Under the pieces are notes generated by a model. It worked only from the letters and a program-made list of their open reading frames with translations, searched no databases and was not told the origin of the DNA. A stretch of DNA of 64,000 nucleotides from Pycnopodia helianthoides (taxonomy: Eukaryota > Echinodermata > Asteroidea > Forcipulatida > Asteriidae). Shown here in pieces: positions 23,139 to 64,000 of this stretch. Each line of letters begins with the position of its first letter. Position 1 is the first letter of the stretch. The stretch covers positions 15,094,094-15,158,093 of the forward strand of contig CM063255.1 of the NCBI GenBank assembly GCA_032158295.1, in the 5' to 3' direction. The translations under genes and the position numbers were made by a program.

Positions 23139-23440
23139 GTCGTGGCCGAGAGGTCAGGTGCACTGGACTCAAGCTCTGGTGTTTCTGATTAGCAGAGAAT
23201 AGACTCGAGTCCCGGTCTTTACACTTGTGTCCGTAAACAAGTCCCTTTTATTATTTTGACTCGTCCTTCGGATAGAACGTAGGTTCCGTGTCTTGTGTAA
23301 CGCACGTAAAAGAACCCAGTACACTTATCGTCAAGAGAAGGGGTTCGATCGCCCCGGTGTTTTCTGGTACGGTTGGCTGCAGATTCAGCACCCTTGTAAA
23401 CCGTTATATAAATAGGTGCATTAATAAATGGGACGTCAAG
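23139..23440 (+). repeat. tRNA-derived SINE with conserved central domain
   Basis: Head GTCGTGGCCGAGAGGTCAGG resembles a Leu/Ser tRNA A-box, with CGAGTCCCGG as B-box. The body has CTCGTCCTTCGGATAGAACG and GTAACGCACGTAAAAGAACC, blocks known from widespread metazoan SINEs. Ends near an AATAAA. Confidence 0.7.
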
Positions 23441-24764
23441 CGTATGATTATTGTTTATTTTCCGGGAGACTTCCTGAGTTCCTAGGAAGGGTAAGCTGCC
23501 TCAAGTCTCAGACACGCAAGTTTCTTCGGTTGTTTGACCTGGGTAGTAAACTGACTCGTATGTGATTGTGATCCCCTTCAAAGACTTCCGAGTCAGGTCA
23601 TTCCGGTTGAGTTCCGTTCTTTCGACGCTGGGCTGTTCCGTTCCCCGACAGTGTCGCACCTCGGTTAGTCGTTCACAACACAAGGAGGAGAATCTTTGGG
23701 CGGGGCCTGCAGAAACAAAATTAAACAGTTTGGAAATAATGAAACATATATAAAAATACATTTCTCCCTTTCATCTCAACAAACGCGTTAACAAGACCAT
23801 CGTAATATTCCCTCTTCCAAAACATTCAATCCCTTTGCTTAAAAAATATATAAATATTATAGTTTCAAGTATTGAGGAAAAACCTAGAGAAAATAGGAAC
23901 TATATCACGAATTATAAAATGTAAATAGAATGCATGATAACCATCAAATGAGAAACTTTATGTAGAAACTATACACAGTTGATTCATAACACGTCGGTAC
24001 GGGTAAAACCCCGTAGATCCAGTAGCGTGTACATTTCTAACAATCTAAATTTATTTTGATAGACCCCTAGCATTGGCAGCCATCGTTAATGGAACGTGCA
24101 CGCGTGAAAGGCTACCATTGGCTTAGAGTTGTGCGCAGTGCGTACACACGTGCACGTTTCCATAGTGTTTTTCATCAAAGATGGTGGTCAATGACGTCAC
24201 GTGCAACGCACCTGTAGACCTTATCATTGATCTCCAGTGTAATGGAGATCAACGGACCTTATGCGTTGACGTCATCATGCCGCGATTTTTGAGGTAAAAC
24301 GATGATGCTACAGTGGAAAACGCGCATCTATGTACGTTAGCGCGCAAGATTGGCCAATTGCATCATCGTTTTACCTTCTTTTGACCTCTAGCCGAGGATG
24401 CCCTACTCAGATGAAGTCATTAGGTCTATGTCTGAGGTATTGACCACTTGCACCAACGTCACACACGTAACAAATTCTGGCCGCATTGCCCAAAATGCGC
24501 ACAGCACTGCACATAGGGAACATAAACTCCAAAAATGGCACAACCAGGATTATTGTGATGATGACGTCGGTGTATAAGGCCAAAAGCAATGTACTTCTTT
24601 GGGGGAAAACAAACTAAATATATGGATGAGGAAAACATAACAGTTTACATTATTTTCACTCAAAGAAAACGAGATATGTTGAAGCTATTTCAAGCTAGCT
24701 TATAGAAGTATTAAAACTCGGAGCATATTTTGCTTATGCAGAGCTCTTTGAACAACCACTACAT
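23441..24764. other. Intergenic, with a CRE-bearing dispersed repeat
   Basis: No gene. Bases 24070-24400 hold a GC-richer repeat with TGACGTCA at 24192-24199 and 24267-24274 and a hairpin TTGATCTCCA/TGGAGATCAA near 24228. Related blocks occur at 34940-35020 and 40795-40960. Confidence 0.55.
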
Positions 24765-24985
24765 TCTAGTAACTCCTGGGTGATAAACTGACCCGGATTC
24801 TGGATCCCAGGAGAGCTGACCAATTTCTGAGTAAGGCTGACCCAGAAATCGGTTTTAAAATGTGGATGTTGACTCGGTTTTTGCACCAGCGTGACACAAT
24901 TTGGGGAAGTTTGACACATATTCAGGGTCATACTGACCCAATAATGGGTCAGACCCCATGGGAACCGGAATCAGACTTTTTAGGC
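24765..24985. mobile_element. GGGTCAG-family MITE
   Basis: Begins AACTCCTGGGTGATAAACTG, repeated GGGTCAG/CTGACCC motifs, ends GGAATCAGACTTTTTAGG. About 220 bp. One of at least eight related copies in the window. Confidence 0.7.
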
Positions 24986-25844
24986 ATTACTGATTGTTCA
25001 AAGAGTATTGTTCAATTTCGGATTGAATGAGTACTTGTTTTAAAGTCACAGCAGTACTAATAGTCACGTCACTAGGGAACTGCGCTGCATTGTACTAATA
25101 CCGTTATCCCCGGAAAGGGATTTTCAGGATGGCCGAGTGTTCCTGATGGCAACACACCCTGGAATAGTTGCCTTGTCCGCATGGGACTATGTTTCATATG
25201 ACAGCAACAGTTAGTCCAAGGAGGGAATGCTCAAAATGGATTTTTTAAAAACGAGACACTCCCTAATTGACAGTGGTGTGACCATCAAGGGGGCAGGGGT
25301 AAACAGGTGACACCCCCTCAGAATCCTTGTTCCTGAATTCCCCGCCCCCCCCCAAGAAAGAAAAAATTGATCGAAAAAGTGCACAAATGAATGGTTCGAT
25401 ACATCACCCCCCCCCCCCACACACACACACCACACACACACACACACCCATTTATGTCTAAAATTTCTACCGCCCGCCCGCGATTGTTTTTTCTGCAGCA
25501 TACTTCGTCAATACACTCAACAGTTAAGAGATAGGCTGTTCTTCCCTACCCCTTAACTGTTGACTCCATAGTACGTTGCAGAAAATAAATTTGCCGCCTG
25601 CCCCTACTCAATGACCCCATAAATTGATGTCCCACCAGACAAGCGTCTACTAATGGTCGGCCGCAAGCGTCTACTGATGGTCGGCCGTTTGGGAAGTTAA
25701 ATTGCATGCACAGTTGACACATTGTGATATCCACAATGGCCCAACCAAGAGTTATCGCGAGTGATGACTTCAGGTGAATTCATGAATTCATTCTTAACCT
25801 CCTAATCAATACTCAAAGTAAAGTTCACGATAAACTTGGAAGGT
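24986..25844. other. Downstream of copy B exon 17, no gene seen
   Basis: Low-complexity block at 25343-25450: C runs followed by (CA)n. No minus-strand AATAAA was noticed close to 25845. Confidence 0.5.
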
Positions 25845-61994
<36,150 letters not shown>

Positions 61995-63979
61995 TCTCAT
62001 AACAGCACGAAGAAGGGTCCTCATCCAACACGGTTCGTGCGAGATGTGCGTCTGTGAATCAGTCAAGGCTATCTCAGCCAACACTGCAGTACCATAAAAC
62101 ATACATAACAACTTTAAAAACTTGTTTCTCGTATCATTTGTTAGCAAGCTTTTATCGTCGAGAGGTTAACTGCCTATGAAAAACGTAGTAAACGTAGTAA
62201 AAGTTAAGGCCTTTTTTACTTTATGAATTTATATTTTCTTAGACAAACACCTCATGTATATAGTATTATACAAATAAACAACACAATCAGAAAAGGTGCG
62301 AAGCACAACATTGAACAACAGTTTTTTTTATCTTAATGTTTTCCTACAGTGTAACGGCGAGCTCGTTTATTTTAATTAAATTGTACGACATGCGACCGAA
62401 CCAATAGTGAGAGAAAAACGTCATGTCAGTAGAACGCACTGTGTTTGTGTTTTGGGAATAGGGTCACAAAGAACGCCAGGGTGTGATTGCAAAATAAATA
62501 GTTCAGTGCCATCGGTATTTTTCTCTGTTAACAGTGCAAACACTTTCGTGTCAATACCAGAATCAATAAGGCGCAGTCAGCTTTATTGAAAGCATTCTTG
62601 TAAATAACATGATGACAGCATCAGTTACTGTTGCTTAATTAATTAAGAGCTTCGTTCACGAAGCAAGTGAAAATCGCTTGTGGGACACAGTCTAAAAACG
62701 CCGCCAAGATAGAGAAACCGGAAGATGTGTTTGGGGGTTTTATAATTATGGGTGATCCCATTGTCCAGATGCGATGTGGCATAAAAGTCGACATTTCCAC
62801 GACATAAATCAATCAGCATTTGGGTCCATTTCGTATGCCTCCATATCCTATAAGTATGGGTTTGATCTCCATTTGTGTACACTCCAGGAACAATGCACTG
62901 TTCATTCTGTGCTTTCAGCCTTCAGAGTGTTGACGGAGACTAACACAGAGCCAACCCACGACGGGAATCGAACGCAAGACCGTTAAACGTTAGCTTAAAG
63001 CAGACGCTCAACCAGGTACCGAGAAGCAAGTTCAATTTCTGTATAGTTTTTAGCAGTGCGGAACCATAACCTGTTGATGCTGCTCTTCAGATTGATTTTA
63101 TTTTAATTTGCCTAAAATCAACGAACATATCATTTTAGTTGTGTAGTTTTGCCATCTTGCTTTAGCAATTCATATAAAAGTATTTCCATGGAGAATTGCC
63201 AAGAATTCCTTTTTTTTTAAGAGTGGTTTTTCTTACTCAAGAATAAAAACACCGTGCCTTTTTATACTTCAGTACTTCAATTGATATTAAAACCATTTCT
63301 AACAAATATTACACGGGGGAAATTTGTTCAAGTGGTCTGTTCTTACCCAACAAGACATTTTAATAATAATATGAATCAATTGGCTTGCCAAACGGATGCA
63401 GGTATACACCCTATACTTGAGTAAGCACTAACATATCCAGTGATGCTCACTCAGCGTTCAAGGTGATTTTGAAATTCCATCCAAGTGTATTCCCCTGTGA
63501 GCGGCGACAACAAACCATTTATTGGTAAAGTTCAATCATTGAGGGCAGCAATTGATAACCCCCTGAAATTGTAATAGGCTTTTCGAGAGAGATCAATTAC
63601 TTTGTAATCATCAGCTTCGATGAGTGATGTGTTTATCACGATCAATTTCTTCCTTGTGACAGTTGCAGATCGTCAAAAAATTACGAGGGGAAAAAAACCC
63701 GGACAAACGCAGTTCATGTGAAGTGACATGTGATTGACCGATTCTTTACCAAATTAATCAAGTTTCTAGAGCGTTGAAATCAAGTGTGCGGGATTAATTT
63801 TTGTCCAATAGCCAAGCAACCGTTCAGACACGTCTTACGTCTGCAACCCAAACCATTGAGCTGCAAACCAAACCAAAGCTCTCGTCATAATAAGAAGACG
63901 GCTTCACCCAAACTATAGGCCTACCTTTTAATTAAACCGTCCTTTTCACGCCCATTACATGTATTTTTTGTTATTTCGT
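61995..63979. other. Upstream of copy B
   Basis: Probably holds the promoter and any 5' leader; no clear TATA box. A tRNA-like SINE scrap at 62955-63020 (GGGAATCGAACGCAAGACCG, minus orientation). Confidence 0.5.
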
Positions 63980-64000
63980 AACTCCCGGGTCAGAATTGAC
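63980..64000. mobile_element. Left end of a GGGTCAG-family MITE cut by the window edge
   Basis: AACTCCCGGGTCAGAATTGA matches the ends of the other copies. Confidence 0.6.

Noticed and set aside
24407..24589. Possible extra exon of copy B with a hydrophobic segment
   Set aside because: No GABA-B tail similarity, no convincing acceptor, and copy B already has its seven helices.

Overview
The window is animal nuclear DNA: AT-rich, intron-dominated, with short phase-matched exons, tRNA-derived SINEs, LINE remnants and many inverted-repeat (foldback/MITE-type) elements. Repeat style and receptor content fit a marine invertebrate deuterostome, most likely an echinoderm. That placement is inference; no marker gene settles it. 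I see no bacterial, viral or CRISPR content.

The only confident genes are two tandem paralogs on the minus strand. Both encode GABA-B receptor-like class C GPCRs (extracellular Venus-flytrap domain, seven membrane helices, GABBR2-like transmembrane part). Copy B (positions 61994 down to about 25845) has 17 recognisable coding exons running from the signal peptide to a cytoplasmic coiled-coil segment. Copy A (19236 down to 716) has its first five coding exons here and runs off the left edge. Exon boundaries and phases match one for one between copies. Copy B carries single-base losses in exons 2 and 3, so it is either a recently damaged gene or contains assembly errors.

Layout, left to right: 1-19.3 kb is copy A, its introns holding TTAA-flanked elements, a 1.7 kb foldback, a 62-bp minisatellite grown out of an exon 3 splice donor, and a P-element-like fragment with a THAP exon. 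19.3-25.8 kb is intergenic and holds an 839-bp foldback with 42-bp tandem repeats, a LINE scrap and a SINE. 25.8-39.1 kb holds copy B exons 17 to 4 densely packed, including all membrane helices. 39.1-52.7 kb is one 13.6 kb intron filled with nested and interlocked inverted repeats and a decayed LINE. 52.7-62 kb carries exons 3, 2 and 1 separated by long introns. 62-64 kb is upstream sequence with no gene seen.

Functionally, GABA-B receptors work as obligate dimers at the plasma membrane and couple to Gi/o. Copy B's third intracellular loop is almost identical to the known GABBR2 loop, so it would be expected to be the G-protein-coupling type of subunit if expressed intact.
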